Part shown: positions 17,109-31,349 of the stretch, piece by piece
Numbering within the stretch: the first letter of the stretch is position 1
Layout: each line of letters begins with the position of its first letter
Origin: Pseudomonas_T sp032052615
GTDB lineage: Bacteria > Pseudomonadota > Gammaproteobacteria > Pseudomonadales > Pseudomonadaceae
Length of the DNA: 55,137 nt
Assembly (NCBI GenBank): GCA_032052615.1
Contig: DAMBWF010000016.1
Span: 1-55,137 of the forward strand
Direction: 5' to 3'
Notes under the pieces: model-generated
What the model was told of the DNA's origin: nothing
What the model saw: only the letters and a program-made list of their open reading frames with translations
Database searches by the model: none
Program-made: the position numbers and the translations under genes

Positions 17109-17960
17109 CTATTGCGCGGCCTCGACCGCAGCGATCATACGAACCACGTCGACAGTTTCGGCCACATCATGCACGCGCAGGATACGGGCCCCTTTGGTAA
17201 TGGCCAGCGCGGCAAGCGCCAAGCTGCCCGCCAAGCGCTCACCGGCATCGCGGTGTACCACTTGGCCAATCATGCTCTTGCGCGAGACGCCAACAAGCAA
17301 CGGCCGCCCCAGCGTCGACAGGGCTGGCAAGTGCTTGAACAGACTAAGATTATGCGCCAGGTTTTTCGCAAAACCGAAGCCCGGATCAAGCATGATGCGC
17401 TCCACTGCCAGCCCCATTTCGGCACATGCCTGCATGCGCTCAGCCAAGAATGACTTAACCTCTCCCAGCAAATCGTCGTAATGAGGATTCTGCTGCATGG
17501 TGCCGGGCTCACCACGCATATGCATCAGACAGACCGGAAGACCACTTTGTACCGCAGCTTCCAGCGCACCAGGACGGCGCAAGGCACGCACATCGTTGAT
17601 CAGCCCCGCACCCAGGCGCGCCGCCTCGCGCATCACTTCCGGGGTCGATGTATCCACCGACACAATGACCTCCAGGCGGCTGGTTATCGCTTCGACGATG
17701 GGCGCCACCCGCTCCAGCTCTTGCAAAGGCAAGACCGGTTGCGCGCCAGGGCGCGTGGACTCCCCGCCGACATCGATAAGGGTGGCTCCCGCCGCGCACA
17801 TGCCCTCCGCATGACGAAGCGCCGCATCGCGCGCGACAAAACGGCCGCCATCGGAAAACGAGTCGGGCGTAACGTTGAGAATGCCCATGACATGGACACG
17901 GGATAAATCCAAAACCCGGCTGCCGCAAGGCAGCCGGGGCGGAGTATGAAGGGGTGGCAT
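17109..17960 (-). CDS. folP: Dihydropteroate synthase
   Basis: A protein of 283 residues that joins p-aminobenzoate to dihydropterin pyrophosphate in folate synthesis and is the sulphonamide target. Both family signatures are seen: MGILNVTPDSFSDGG and DVGGESTRPGA. SVDTSTPEVMREA, NDVRAL, LMHMRGEPGTMQ, DPGFGFAKN and GVSRKSMIG follow. The ATG at 17960 lies 6 nt after the ftsH stop, so it is probably coupled to ftsH. No acquired-resistance insertion is visible. Confidence 0.97.
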   Translation of the reverse strand: MPPLHTPPRLPCGSRVLDLSRVHVMGILNVTPDSFSDGGRFVARDAALRHAEGMCAAGATLIDVGGESTRPGAQPVLPLQELERVAPIVEAITSRLEVIVSVDTSTPEVMREAARLGAGLINDVRALRRPGALEAAVQSGLPVCLMHMRGEPGTMQQNPHYDDLLGEVKSFLAERMQACAEMGLAVERIMLDPGFGFAKNLAHNLSLFKHLPALSTLGRPLLVGVSRKSMIGQVVHRDAGERLAGSLALAALAITKGARILRVHDVAETVDVVRMIAAVEAAQ

Positions 17961-17966
17961 TAGGGA

Positions 17967-19886
17967 TCAGTGTTCGCCGGCAGGCCCACCGATCGGGGTT
18001 TCGGGACGGTTCGTGCTTTCCCCGGTCACCGGGGTACCGTTGCCTGGCCCCCCATTCCAGTCGCGCGGCTCACGAGGAGTACGGCCCGCCATGATGTCGC
18101 TGATCTGATCGGAATCGATGGTTTCGAACTTCATTAGCGCTTCGGCCATTCTGTCCAGCTTGTCACGGTTTTCGACTAGGATTTTTCTCGCGGTGTCGTA
18201 ACAGTGGTCGATGATGCTGCGCACTTCCTCATCGATCAGCTTCGCGGTTTCAGCGGATACGTTGGAATGCTGTCCGCCCGCGCTACGCCCCAAGAAGACT
18301 TCACCTTCCTCCTCCGCATACATCAGCGGGCCGAGTTTTTCGGACAGCCCCCACTTGGTCACCATGTTCCGGGCGATCTGGGTCGCTCGCATGATGTCGT
18401 TGGATGCCCCGGTAGTCACACCATCGAAACCCAGGGTCATTTCCTCGGCGATACGACCACCGAACAACGAGCACACCTGGCTGATCAACGCCCGTTTGGA
18501 CAGGCTATAGCGATCCTCTTCGGGCAGAAACATGGTCACGCCCAAGGCCCGCCCACGAGGAATGATGGAAACCTTGTAGACGGGGTCATGCTCCGGCACC
18601 AGTCGCCCTACGATCGCATGACCCGCCTCATGATAGGCGGTATTCAGCTTTTCCTTCTCGGACATCACCATGGTTTTGCGCTCGGCGCCCATCATGATCT
18701 TGTCCTTCGCCAATTCGAACTCGCGCATTTCGACGATGCGCTTGTTCGAGCGTGCCGCGAACAATGAGGCTTCGTTGACCAGGTTGGCCAGATCGGCCCC
18801 GGAGAAGCCCGGCGTGCCCCGGGCGATCACGCCCGGATCGACGTTATCGCTGACCGGTACCTTGCGCATATGGACTTTGAGAATCTGCTCGCGCCCTCGG
18901 ATATCCGGCAGGCCCACCACCACTTGGCGATCGAAACGACCCGGGCGCAGCAGCGCTGGGTCCAGAACGTCGGGACGGTTGGTGGCGGCGATGACGATGA
19001 TGCCGTCGTTCATCTCGAAGCCGTCCATTTCCACGAGCAACTGGTTGAGCGTCTGCTCGCGCTCGTCATGACCACCGCCCAAGCCAGCGCCACGATGACG
19101 ACCCACGGCGTCGATTTCATCGATGAAGATGATGCAAGGCGCATGCTTCTTGGCCTGCTCGAACATGTCGCGAACCCGACTGGCCCCGACACCCACGAAC
19201 ATTTCCACGAAGTCAGAACCGGAAATGGTGAAGAAAGGTACCTTGGCTTCCCCCGCGATGGCCTTCGCCAGCAGGGTCTTACCCGTCCCCGGAGGACCTA
19301 CCATCAGCACACCACGGGGAATTCGACCACCCAGGCGCTGAAACTTGCCCGGATCGCGCAGGAATTCGACCAGCTCGCCGACCTCTTCCTTGGCCTCGTC
19401 GCACCCAGCCACGTCGGCCAAGGTGGTCTTCACCTGATCCTCGGACAGCAATCGCGCCTTGCTCTTACCGAAACTCATCGGCCCGCCGCGTCCGCCGGAA
19501 CCTCCCTGCATCTGGCGCATGAAGAACATGAAGACCGCGATGATCACCAGGATCGGGAAGCTCGCGACCAGCAACTGGGTCCAGATGCTCTGCTGCTCGG
19601 GCTTCTTGCCTTCGACGATGACCTTGTTGTCGATCAGGTCACCCATCAGGCCGCGATCCTCGATCATCGGCCTGACCGTGGTGAAGGTCGTGCCATCGGA
19701 GCGCTTGCCGGTAATGGTGTAGCCCTCGACGGAGACGCGCTCGACGCGCCCTTCCTTGACCTGCTCGATGAACTCGGAATAGTTCAGCGTCTGCGACTCG
19801 TTAGGACTGGAGAAGTTGTTCATCACGGTGACCAGGACAGCCGCGATGATCAGCCACAGGATCAGGTTCTTTGCCATGTCGTTCAA
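17967..19886 (-). CDS. ftsH: ATP-dependent zinc metalloprotease FtsH
   Basis: A protein of 639 residues in the inner membrane that degrades misassembled membrane proteins and regulators. Two membrane helices (about 7-24 and 106-124) flank a periplasmic domain. The AAA domain has Walker A GPPGTGKT (197-204), Walker B IIFIDEIDA and the SRH (ATNRPDVLDPALLRPGRFDR). The zinc site HEAGH is at 419-423. The C-terminus has a Pro/Gly/Glu-rich tail ending GGPAGEH. The first codon taken is TTG at 19886 because AGAGGG is 7 nt upstream; the ATG three codons later (19877) is the E. coli-like start. It lies 118 nt after rlmE. Confidence 0.97.
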   Translation of the reverse strand: MNDMAKNLILWLIIAAVLVTVMNNFSSPNESQTLNYSEFIEQVKEGRVERVSVEGYTITGKRSDGTTFTTVRPMIEDRGLMGDLIDNKVIVEGKKPEQQSIWTQLLVASFPILVIIAVFMFFMRQMQGGSGGRGGPMSFGKSKARLLSEDQVKTTLADVAGCDEAKEEVGELVEFLRDPGKFQRLGGRIPRGVLMVGPPGTGKTLLAKAIAGEAKVPFFTISGSDFVEMFVGVGASRVRDMFEQAKKHAPCIIFIDEIDAVGRHRGAGLGGGHDEREQTLNQLLVEMDGFEMNDGIIVIAATNRPDVLDPALLRPGRFDRQVVVGLPDIRGREQILKVHMRKVPVSDNVDPGVIARGTPGFSGADLANLVNEASLFAARSNKRIVEMREFELAKDKIMMGAERKTMVMSEKEKLNTAYHEAGHAIVGRLVPEHDPVYKVSIIPRGRALGVTMFLPEEDRYSLSKRALISQVCSLFGGRIAEEMTLGFDGVTTGASNDIMRATQIARNMVTKWGLSEKLGPLMYAEEEGEVFLGRSAGGQHSNVSAETAKLIDEEVRSIIDHCYDTARKILVENRDKLDRMAEALMKFETIDSDQISDIMAGRTPREPRDWNGGPGNGTPVTGESTNRPETPIGGPAGEH

Positions 19887-20004
19887 TTAGCTACCCTCTG
19901 AAGCAGGCCCGTCCCGGAACGTGCTTCGCATACGGCTGGATGGATACCGGCCTAACTTACTACACAAGCCCCTGCCCCTGGCAGGCGCCGTCTGTAACCC
20001 TTTG

Positions 20005-20652
20005 CTACCCTTGCGGCCCGCCTTGCAGTGTAGTCCCGCGATAGCCGCGCGCGAGCAGGTATTGCTCGCGGGAACGGTCCCGCGACGACTGAGGCTTGCG
20101 CATCAGCACCCTGTCGAACTGCTCGCGTACCGCTTTGTGGTACTCATCGAAGCCCTCGCCTTGGAAGATCTTGATCAGGAAATCGCCTCCCGGCCGCAAT
20201 ACGCGACCCGCGAGGTCCAGCGCCAACTCGCACAGATACATGGCTCGCGGCTGATCCGCCGACTTCACTCCACTCATATTGGGGGCCATGTCGGAAATCA
20301 CAAGGTCCACCGGTTTGTCGTCGATCGCCCCCAGAATTTGCTCGAACACCCCATCCTCGGTGAAATCGCCCTGAATGAATGTCACGTCCGGAATGCTGTC
20401 CATGGGCAGAATGTCCGACGCGATCAGGCGTCCCTTGTCACCGATCAGCCGGCTGGTCACCTGCGACCAGCCTCCGGGCGCGGCCCCCAAATCCACCACC
20501 GTCATACCGGGCCGCAGGATGCGATCCTTCTCTTGGATCTCCAGCAATTTATAGCTGGCACGCGAACGATAGCCGTCCCTCTGTGCCATTTTGACGTAGG
20601 GATCATCGAAATGTTCTTTCAGCCATCGGGGGCTGGTTTTGGAACGGGCCAC
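20005..20652 (-). CDS. rlmE: 23S rRNA (uridine(2552)-2'-O)-methyltransferase
   Basis: A protein of 215 residues that methylates U2552 in the A-loop of 23S rRNA late in 50S assembly. The SAM motif VVDLGAAPGGWSQV and the catalytic K-D-K-E tetrad are intact at Lys35, Asp121, Lys161 and Glu196, each three residues before the E. coli positions. The start is GTG at 20652 with GAGG 6 nt upstream. It stands ahead of ftsH, the common rlmE-ftsH pair, and is divergent from yhbY with about 94 nt between. Confidence 0.97.
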   Translation of the reverse strand: MARSKTSPRWLKEHFDDPYVKMAQRDGYRSRASYKLLEIQEKDRILRPGMTVVDLGAAPGGWSQVTSRLIGDKGRLIASDILPMDSIPDVTFIQGDFTEDGVFEQILGAIDDKPVDLVISDMAPNMSGVKSADQPRAMYLCELALDLAGRVLRPGGDFLIKIFQGEGFDEYHKAVREQFDRVLMRKPQSSRDRSREQYLLARGYRGTTLQGGPQG

Positions 20653-20746
20653 GAATACCTCGGATAGTCGGGTTTGGCTGGGCGTTACCTGGATCGCTCG
20701 GGTAGACTACGCCACTTTTTCAAACGGATCGGACAGGGGTCGAATT

Positions 20747-21061
20747 ATGGCGCTCAATCAGGAGCAGAAGAAGCAGTACAAATCTATCGGCCACCACTTG
20801 AAGCCCGTATTGATCGTCGCCGAGAACGGCCTGACGGAGGGGGTGCTGGCCGAACTGGACCGCGCACTGAACGATCATGAGTTGATCAAGGTGCAGTTCC
20901 GCATCACCGAACGGGATGATCGCCGCGCCCTGATCGAGGCACTGTGTGAAAGCTCCCGCTGCGAACTGATCCAGACCATTGGCAAGATGGCGCTGGTGTA
21001 CCGCAGGAACCCCAAGCCAAACAAGAACCTGTCCAACGTCAGCCGCTTCAGCGGCCTTTGA
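20747..21061 (+). CDS. yhbY: CRM-domain RNA-binding protein YhbY
   Basis: A protein of 104 residues, MALNQEQKKQYKSIGHHLKPVLIVAENGLTEGVL..., a single CRM domain with the basic loop after the KPVL strand and the GKMALVYRR ending strand. YhbY binds pre-50S particles and takes part in ribosome assembly. The ATG at 20747 fits the family start and has AGGGGT upstream. The gene diverges from rlmE. Its last 14 nt overlap the convergent DUF4149 gene. Confidence 0.93.
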   Translation: MALNQEQKKQYKSIGHHLKPVLIVAENGLTEGVLAELDRALNDHELIKVQFRITERDDRRALIEALCESSRCELIQTIGKMALVYRRNPKPNKNLSNVSRFSGL

Positions 21062-21521
21062 CGACCGCGGACCCGGCTCGCGCCGGGTCTCGTGGCAAGC
21101 CGCCGCCCGGCGTCTCGCGCATCGCCATCAGCACACCGGCGAAGGCCGCCACCAAGTAGCAAAAGCGGGTGGCGTATTCGGCATCGGGCACCCATAGCCA
21201 CACCCCGAAATAGACCAGCACCGCCGCCAGGCAGATCAGCAGCAGCTGCCCACGGGAATCCCGCCACAACGCCCATCGCGTCTCGATCATCACGAGCAAG
21301 CCGGCCTGCAACAGGGCACAGGCGCCGGCGAAGGCCATCAGCAGTGGCCGCAGCCCGCCCGCGATATCCTCCGCCAGCAACGATGCCAGGCCGAAGCGTT
21401 CCAAGGACGGCAATACGACGAAATGCAGCAGCCAGAGGCCACCGACCCAGAACACCAAGGCCAGCCGCCAGGCGCTGGCCACCAGTATCGAGCGAACATC
21501 AGACGTGCCGGACTTCGACAA
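21048..21521 (-). CDS. DUF4149 family membrane protein
   Basis: A protein of up to 157 residues with four predicted membrane helices (ILVASAWRLALVFWVGGLWLLHFVVLP, LLMAFAGACALLQAGLLVMI, LLLICLAAVLVYFGVWLWV, FCYLVAAFAGVLMAM). The FWVGGLWLLHFVVLPSL opening is typical of DUF4149; function unknown. No ATG lies upstream of the first helix. TTG at 21521, which overlaps the end of greA by 23 nt, or GTG at 21482 are the possible starts. It follows greA and is the likely last gene of the carA-carB-greA transcript. Confidence 0.75.
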   Translation of the reverse strand: MSKSGTSDVRSILVASAWRLALVFWVGGLWLLHFVVLPSLERFGLASLLAEDIAGGLRPLLMAFAGACALLQAGLLVMIETRWALWRDSRGQLLLICLAAVLVYFGVWLWVPDAEYATRFCYLVAAFAGVLMAMRETPGGGLPRDPARAGSAVVKGR

Positions 21522-21971
21522 TCTCGTACTCGACCAAGCCGCTAGGGGTTTTCACCGGCACCACATCGCCCTCTTCCTTGCCGATCAGGGCACGGGCGAT
21601 GGGCGAACTGACCGATAGTTTGCCTTGCTTGATGTCCGCCTCGTCGTCGCCGACGATCTGGTAGGTCACGCGCTCGTCGGTCTCAACGTTGGCGATGTCG
21701 ACGGTGGTACCGAAGATCACCTTACCGGTATGGGGCAGGGTCGACACATCGATGACCTGGGCATTCTGCAGACGCCCTTCGATATCGCGGATACGGGCCT
21801 CCACCATGCCCTGCTGCTCGCGGGCGGCGTGATATTCGGCATTTTCCTTGAGATCGCCCAGCTCCCGCGCCTCGGCGATGGCTTGGGTGATCTGCGGACG
21901 CAGCACGGTCTTCAAGTGTTTCAGTTCGTCTTCCAGGGCGCGGGCGCCCTGGACGGTCATGGGGTATTTAT

Positions 21972-21975
<4 letters not shown>
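21499..21975 (-). CDS. greA: Transcription elongation factor GreA
   Basis: A protein of 158 residues with the N-terminal coiled-coil (LEDELKHLKTVLRPQITQAIAEARELGDLKENAEYHAAREQQ) that enters the RNA polymerase secondary channel. The acidic tip is GDLKENAEY. The C-terminal FKBP-like domain contains SPIARALIGKEEGDVVPV. It rescues backtracked polymerase by stimulating transcript cleavage. The ATG overlaps the carB stop by 4 nt (ATGA), matching the known P. aeruginosa carA-orf-carB-greA operon. Confidence 0.98.
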
Positions 21976-25193
<3,218 letters not shown>

Positions 25194-25220
25194 GGGACTC
25201 TCGTTGCGATATCGGACGTG

Positions 25221-25874
25221 TCAGGAAAGGGTGGCGGTCGCCAGCTTGACGCCAAAGCCGACGAACAGCGCCCCGACGCCGGTGGTGGCGCCGGCGCTCA
25301 GGCGGCGCCGCCGGCGGAACCACTCCGCCAACCGAACGCCGGTGAAAATCAGGAAACTCAGATACAGGGCGCTCACCAGTTCGAGGATGCTTCCCAGCAC
25401 CAGGAACGACAGGCCCGGATGCCCATAGGCGGGGTCGACGAACTGGATGAAGAAGGACATGAAGAACAGGATCGCCTTGGGGTTCGACAGGCTCAGCAGC
25501 AACGCCTTGCGGAACGGCTGATGCACCTCCACCCGCTCGGCGGCCCGCGCCGTTTCCACCTGGGGATGCCGCCAACCGCGCCAGACGCCCCACAGCATGC
25601 CGAGCCCCAGGTAGAAGAGGTAGGCCGCGCCCAGGTACTTCAGCCCGGTGAACAGCATCGGTTCGGCCTTGAGCAACGAAGCGATGCCCAGCGCCGACAG
25701 CAGCATGAGCACCGCGTCGCCGAGGAACACGCCACATGCCGACCGGTAGCCGGCGGCAATGCCGCGCTGCGCGGCGCTGGCGAGCACGAACAGTGAGTTC
25801 GGCCCCGGCAGCAGGATCACGAACACGACGCCCAGGACGTAGGTCCAGAGGTCGACGATTCCCAGACTCGACAT
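25221..25874 (-). CDS. LysE/RhtB family amino-acid exporter (LeuE-like)
   Basis: A protein of 217 residues with about six membrane helices. The start MSSLGIVDLWTYVLGVVFVILLPGPNSLFVL carries the LPGPN motif of the RhtB/LysE family, followed by GYRSACGVFLGDAVLML, GAAYLFYLGLGMLWG and LSLSNPKAILFFMSFFIQFVDP. Members export amino acids such as leucine, homoserine or threonine; the substrate is not evident. It lies between carA (10 nt) and carB (27 nt), the place of the intervening open reading frame known in the P. aeruginosa carAB operon. The ATG at 25874 fits the family start. Confidence 0.92.
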   Translation of the reverse strand: MSSLGIVDLWTYVLGVVFVILLPGPNSLFVLASAAQRGIAAGYRSACGVFLGDAVLMLLSALGIASLLKAEPMLFTGLKYLGAAYLFYLGLGMLWGVWRGWRHPQVETARAAERVEVHQPFRKALLLSLSNPKAILFFMSFFIQFVDPAYGHPGLSFLVLGSILELVSALYLSFLIFTGVRLAEWFRRRRRLSAGATTGVGALFVGFGVKLATATLS

Positions 25875-25884
25875 GGGCGCGACC

Positions 25885-27021
25885 TCAGCGGCGCGCGGCC
25901 ATCGCCGCGATGAAGCGGTCGAATAGCGGAGCGACGTCGTGGGGCCCCGGGCTGGCCTCGGGATGGCCCTGGAAGCTGAACGCGACCTTGTCGGTACGCT
26001 CGATGCCTTGCAGGGTGCCATCGAACAGCGACTTGTGGGTGGCGCGAAGATTCGCCGGCAGGCTCGCCTCGTCCACCGCGAAACCGTGGTTCTGGCTGGT
26101 GATCATCACCACGCCGGTCCGCAGGTCCTGAACGGGATGGTTGGCGCCATGATGGCCGTTGGGCATCTTCACCGTCCGGGCGCCGGAGGCCAGGGCGAGC
26201 AACTGGTGACCGAGGCAGATACCGAACACGGGAATATCGGTCTCCAGCACCTGCCGAATCGCCTGGATGGCGTAATCGCACGGCTCCGGATCGCCCGGGC
26301 CGTTGGCCAGGAACACGCCGTCGGGGCTCAGCGCCAGGGCCTCGTGGGCCGGGGTCTGGGCTGGCAGCACGGTAACCCGGCAACCGCGGGCCACCAGCAT
26401 GCGCAGGATGTTGGTCTTCACACCGTAATCGAACGCCACCACGTGGTAGGGCAGTCGTTCGGCGGGGATTTCCGGATGGCTGTCGCTCTCCAGGTTCCAC
26501 ACGCTGGAGCGCCATTCATAGCGTTCCTTGACGCTAACCACTTTCGCCAGGTCCATGCCCTTGAGGCCCGGAAAGCCCCGCGCCAGTTCCAAGGCACGCT
26601 CTTCCGTCGCGTCCTCGCCCGCGAGGATGCAGCCATTCTGCGCGCCCTTTTCCCGCAGCAGACGGGTCAATCGACGGGTGTCAATGCCGGCGATGGCGAC
26701 GGTTCCGTTGACTTTCAGGTAGTCGGGGAGCGACTGCTTGTTGCGCCAGTTGCTGGCGAGCAGCGGCAGGTCGCGGATCACCAGGCCGGCGGCCCATACC
26801 TGGCGCGCCTCGGCATCTTCCGGCGTGGTGCCGGTGTTGCCGATGTGGGGGTAGGTCAGCGTAACGATCTGTTGGGCATAGGAAGGATCGGTGAGGATTT
26901 CCTGGTAACCGGTCATGGCGGTGTTGAACACCACCTCGCCAACGGTATGGCCGTCGGCTCCAATGGCTTCGCCGCGAAAAATGCTGCCATCGGCAAGGGC
27001 GAGTATGGCTGGCGTGGTCAA
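25885..27021 (-). CDS. carA: Carbamoyl-phosphate synthase small (glutaminase) subunit
   Basis: A protein of 378 residues when started at TTG 27021, which gives MTTPAILALADGS and is preceded by GGGAGG 6 nt upstream; longer in-frame starts lack such a site and would run into the terminator. The class I glutaminase triad matches E. coli exactly: Cys269 (FGICLGHQ), His353 and Glu355 (GHPEASPGPHD). It releases ammonia from glutamine for CarB. A terminator hairpin and a promoter-like site lie in the 188 nt between dapB and carA. Confidence 0.97.
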   Translation of the reverse strand: MTTPAILALADGSIFRGEAIGADGHTVGEVVFNTAMTGYQEILTDPSYAQQIVTLTYPHIGNTGTTPEDAEARQVWAAGLVIRDLPLLASNWRNKQSLPDYLKVNGTVAIAGIDTRRLTRLLREKGAQNGCILAGEDATEERALELARGFPGLKGMDLAKVVSVKERYEWRSSVWNLESDSHPEIPAERLPYHVVAFDYGVKTNILRMLVARGCRVTVLPAQTPAHEALALSPDGVFLANGPGDPEPCDYAIQAIRQVLETDIPVFGICLGHQLLALASGARTVKMPNGHHGANHPVQDLRTGVVMITSQNHGFAVDEASLPANLRATHKSLFDGTLQGIERTDKVAFSFQGHPEASPGPHDVAPLFDRFIAAMAARR

Positions 27022-27064
27022 GCAGGACCTCCCGTAGATCAAGGCTGAAGCAAACGCAGGTTGC

Positions 27065-27107
27065 AAAAAAGCGGGATGACGTTCGTACCGTCACCCCGCT
27101 TTTTTAT
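27065..27107 (-). terminator. Terminator hairpin in the carA leader (possible attenuator)
   Basis: A long imperfect stem closes on AAAAAAGCGGG / CCCGCTTTTTT, with a TTTTTT run on the minus strand, about 45 nt before the carA TTG. It may end dapB transcripts, or, if transcription starts at the site near 27149, act as an attenuator within the carA leader. A three-codon ORF (ATG AAC AAA TAA, 27115-27104) overlaps its 5' side. Confidence 0.75.
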
Positions 27108-27148
27108 TTGTTCATCTGCGTAACTTTTAGTGGACACACTAAAGCTGC

Positions 27149-27177
27149 ATCATACGCGAATGGAGCTTTCGGGTCCA
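27149..27177 (-). promoter_or_regulatory. Probable carA promoter
   Basis: On the minus strand TGGACC (27177-27172) and TATGAT (27154-27149) are 17 nt apart, a good sigma-70-type pair. It lies upstream of the leader hairpin and about 128 nt before the carA start. Confidence 0.5.
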
Positions 27178-27209
27178 CCGCCGTTCGAGCCCCGATCAGG
27201 CCCCCCCCC

Positions 27210-28013
27210 TCAGCGCAGCCCGAGCACGTCCTGCATGTCATATAGGCCCGGCTCCCGGCTTTCCAGCCACAGCGCCGCGCGAACCGCGCCACGGGCGAAG
27301 GTCATGCGACTGGAAGCCTTGTGAGTAATCTCCACCCGCTCGCCTTCGGCGGCGAACAGCACGGTATGGTCGCCCACCACGTCCCCGGCGCGCACGGTAG
27401 CAAAACCGATGGTGTCCCGCTGACGCGCCCCGGTCTGCCCTTCGCGCCCGTACACCGCCACCTGACGCAGGTCGCGCCCCAAGGCCTCGGCGATCACTTC
27501 GCCCATGCGCAGCGCGGTGCCGGACGGCGCGTCCACCTTGTGCCGGTGATGAGCCTCGATAATCTCGATGTCCACCTCGTCGCCCAGGACCCGGGCAGCG
27601 GTATCCAGCAGTTTCAGGCATAGATTGACGCCGACGCTGAAATTGGCGGCGAAGACGATAGGAATATGCCTCGCGGCTTCGGCCAGGCGCTGCCTCTCTT
27701 CCTCGGTGAAGCCAGTGGTGCCGATCACCATGGCCTTGCCGGCATGACGACAAGCTTCGAGATTTTTCAGGGTCACCGACGGGTGAGTGAAATCGATCAG
27801 TACATCGAATTCGTCGATCACCCGCGCCAGATCGCCGGACAGCGGAACGCCGATGCGTCCAAGGGCGGCCAGTTCGCCGGCGTCGGCCCCCACCAGGGTG
27901 CTATCGGGCCGGTCCACCGCGGCGGTAAGGCCCGCCCCCGGAGACTGCTGCACCGCCTCGACTAGGGTCTTGCCCATGCGCCCGGCGGCGCCCATCACTG
28001 CAATACGTCGCAT
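27210..28013 (-). CDS. dapB: 4-hydroxy-tetrahydrodipicolinate reductase
   Basis: A protein of 267 residues for lysine and meso-diaminopimelate synthesis. The N-terminal dinucleotide-binding motif is VMGAAGRMGKTL. DFTHPSVTLKN and GTTGFTEEE follow. The catalytic stretch EAHHRHKVDAPSGTAL holds the His-His and Lys residues used in reduction of hydroxy-tetrahydrodipicolinate. It follows dnaJ after 58 nt and lies upstream of carA, as in other pseudomonads. Confidence 0.98.
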   Translation of the reverse strand: MRRIAVMGAAGRMGKTLVEAVQQSPGAGLTAAVDRPDSTLVGADAGELAALGRIGVPLSGDLARVIDEFDVLIDFTHPSVTLKNLEACRHAGKAMVIGTTGFTEEERQRLAEAARHIPIVFAANFSVGVNLCLKLLDTAARVLGDEVDIEIIEAHHRHKVDAPSGTALRMGEVIAEALGRDLRQVAVYGREGQTGARQRDTIGFATVRAGDVVGDHTVLFAAEGERVEITHKASSRMTFARGAVRAALWLESREPGLYDMQDVLGLR

Positions 28014-28071
28014 AATTCAGCTCCAAACCGCTATACCGGGGCGACGCACCACGCGGCGCGCCGCAGCGCCC

Positions 28072-29199
28072 TCAAAGATCGCCGAAGAAACGCTTCATCC
28101 CCTCGAACCAGCTACTCGCTTTCGGCGAATGAGACCCGTCGCTCTGCAAGGTGCGGCGGAATTCCTCGAGAAGTTCGCGCTGGCGCTTGTCAAGGTTGAC
28201 GGGGGTTTCCACCGCTACCCGGCACATGAGGTCCCCGGCACCGCCGCCGCGTACCGGCGCCACACCCTTGCCGCGCAGGCGGAACAGCTTGCCGGTCTGG
28301 GTGGCCTCGGGAATCTTAAGCTTGACCCGTCCGTCCAGGGTCGGCACTTCCAACTCGCCGCCCAGGGCCGCGTCGGCGAAGCTGATCGGTACCTCGCAAT
28401 AGAGGTGCTTGCCGTCGCGCTGGAAGATCGGGTGCTCGCGGACGTTCACCACCACGTACAGGTCGCCCGGCGGGCCGCCCAGGGTACCGGCCTCGCCCTC
28501 GCCCGACAGGCGGATGCGATCACCGGTATCGACACCGGCCGGCACCTTGACCGACAGAGTCTTGTGTTCCTCGACACGCCCCTGGCCATGGCAGGTGCCG
28601 CACGGGTCGGCGATCATCTTGCCGGTACCATGGCAACGCGGGCAGGTCTGCTGCACCGAGAAAAAGCCCTGCTGCATGCGCACCTGGCCGATGCCGCCGC
28701 ACGTGGTGCAGGTGACCGGCGCGGTGCCCTTCTTGGCGCCGCTGCCGTCGCAGGTCTTGCAGGCCACCAGGGTGGGCACGCGAATGGTCACGGTGGTGCC
28801 GCGTACCGCTTCCTCCAAGTCCAGCTCAAGGGTATAGCGCAGGTCGCTGCCGCGCTGAGCACCGCCCCGCGAGCCGCCCCGGGCGCCGCCGAAGAAGTCG
28901 CTGAAGACGTCCCCGAAGATATCCGAGAAACTGGCTCCGCCACCGCCGAAGCCCGCCCCGCCGCCCATGCTGGGGTCGACGCCGGCATGGCCGTACTGGT
29001 CATAGGCTGCCCGCTTGCTGGAGTCGGACAGCACTTCATAAGCCTCGTTGGCTTCCTTGAACTTCTCTTCGGCGGACTTATCGTCGGGGTTGCGGTCGGG
29101 GTGGTACTTCATCGCCAGGCGCCGGTAAGCCTTTTTCAGCTCCGACTCGCTGGCGCCGCGCTCCACACCGAGCACTTCGTAATAGTCACGTTTAGCCAT
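28072..29199 (-). CDS. dnaJ: Chaperone protein DnaJ
   Basis: A protein of 375 residues. The J domain carries HPD at 33-35, followed by a Gly/Phe-rich linker (GGGAGFGGGGASFSDIFGDVFSDFFGG). The zinc domain has four CxxCxGxG repeats (CKTCDGSG, CTTCGGIG, CPRCHGTG, CGTCHGQG), and two C-terminal substrate-binding domains complete it. It stimulates DnaK ATPase and delivers substrates. The ATG at 29199 (MAKRDYYEVLGV) is the family start. It lies 119 nt after dnaK; the gap contains a GC-rich hairpin (GCGGG...CCCGC) without a T-run. Confidence 0.98.
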   Translation of the reverse strand: MAKRDYYEVLGVERGASESELKKAYRRLAMKYHPDRNPDDKSAEEKFKEANEAYEVLSDSSKRAAYDQYGHAGVDPSMGGGAGFGGGGASFSDIFGDVFSDFFGGARGGSRGGAQRGSDLRYTLELDLEEAVRGTTVTIRVPTLVACKTCDGSGAKKGTAPVTCTTCGGIGQVRMQQGFFSVQQTCPRCHGTGKMIADPCGTCHGQGRVEEHKTLSVKVPAGVDTGDRIRLSGEGEAGTLGGPPGDLYVVVNVREHPIFQRDGKHLYCEVPISFADAALGGELEVPTLDGRVKLKIPEATQTGKLFRLRGKGVAPVRGGGAGDLMCRVAVETPVNLDKRQRELLEEFRRTLQSDGSHSPKASSWFEGMKRFFGDL

Positions 29200-29318
29200 A
29201 CGCTTCATTCACTCTCAAATTCATGAACTCCAGACACGCCGACGCGGGAGCAAGCCCCCGCGCGACGGTCGTGCCCGCCGCGAGACGCGACGGGCTGGAG
29301 CGGAAGCAAGCGTGACGC

Positions 29319-31247
<1,929 letters not shown>

Positions 31248-31321
31248 GCTTACTCTCCCGAAACTCGATTCGCCGAGGCCCGTTTCAGGCGCTCTGGCAG
31301 CTTATGAATGCTTGACTCAAC

Positions 31322-31349
31322 AAATGGGGGCGTGTCGTGGCTTTTCAAG
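31322..31349 (-). promoter_or_regulatory. Sigma-32 promoter for dnaK
   Basis: On the minus strand CTTGAAA (31349-31343) and CCCCATTT (31329-31322) are 13 nt apart, a full match to the heat-shock consensus. The -35 element includes the grpE stop codon. Confidence 0.8.

Noticed and set aside
29200..29318. GCGGG...CCCGC hairpin in the dnaK-dnaJ gap as a terminator or REP element
   Set aside because: Short stem, no T-run, and only one copy noticed; not enough to annotate as either.
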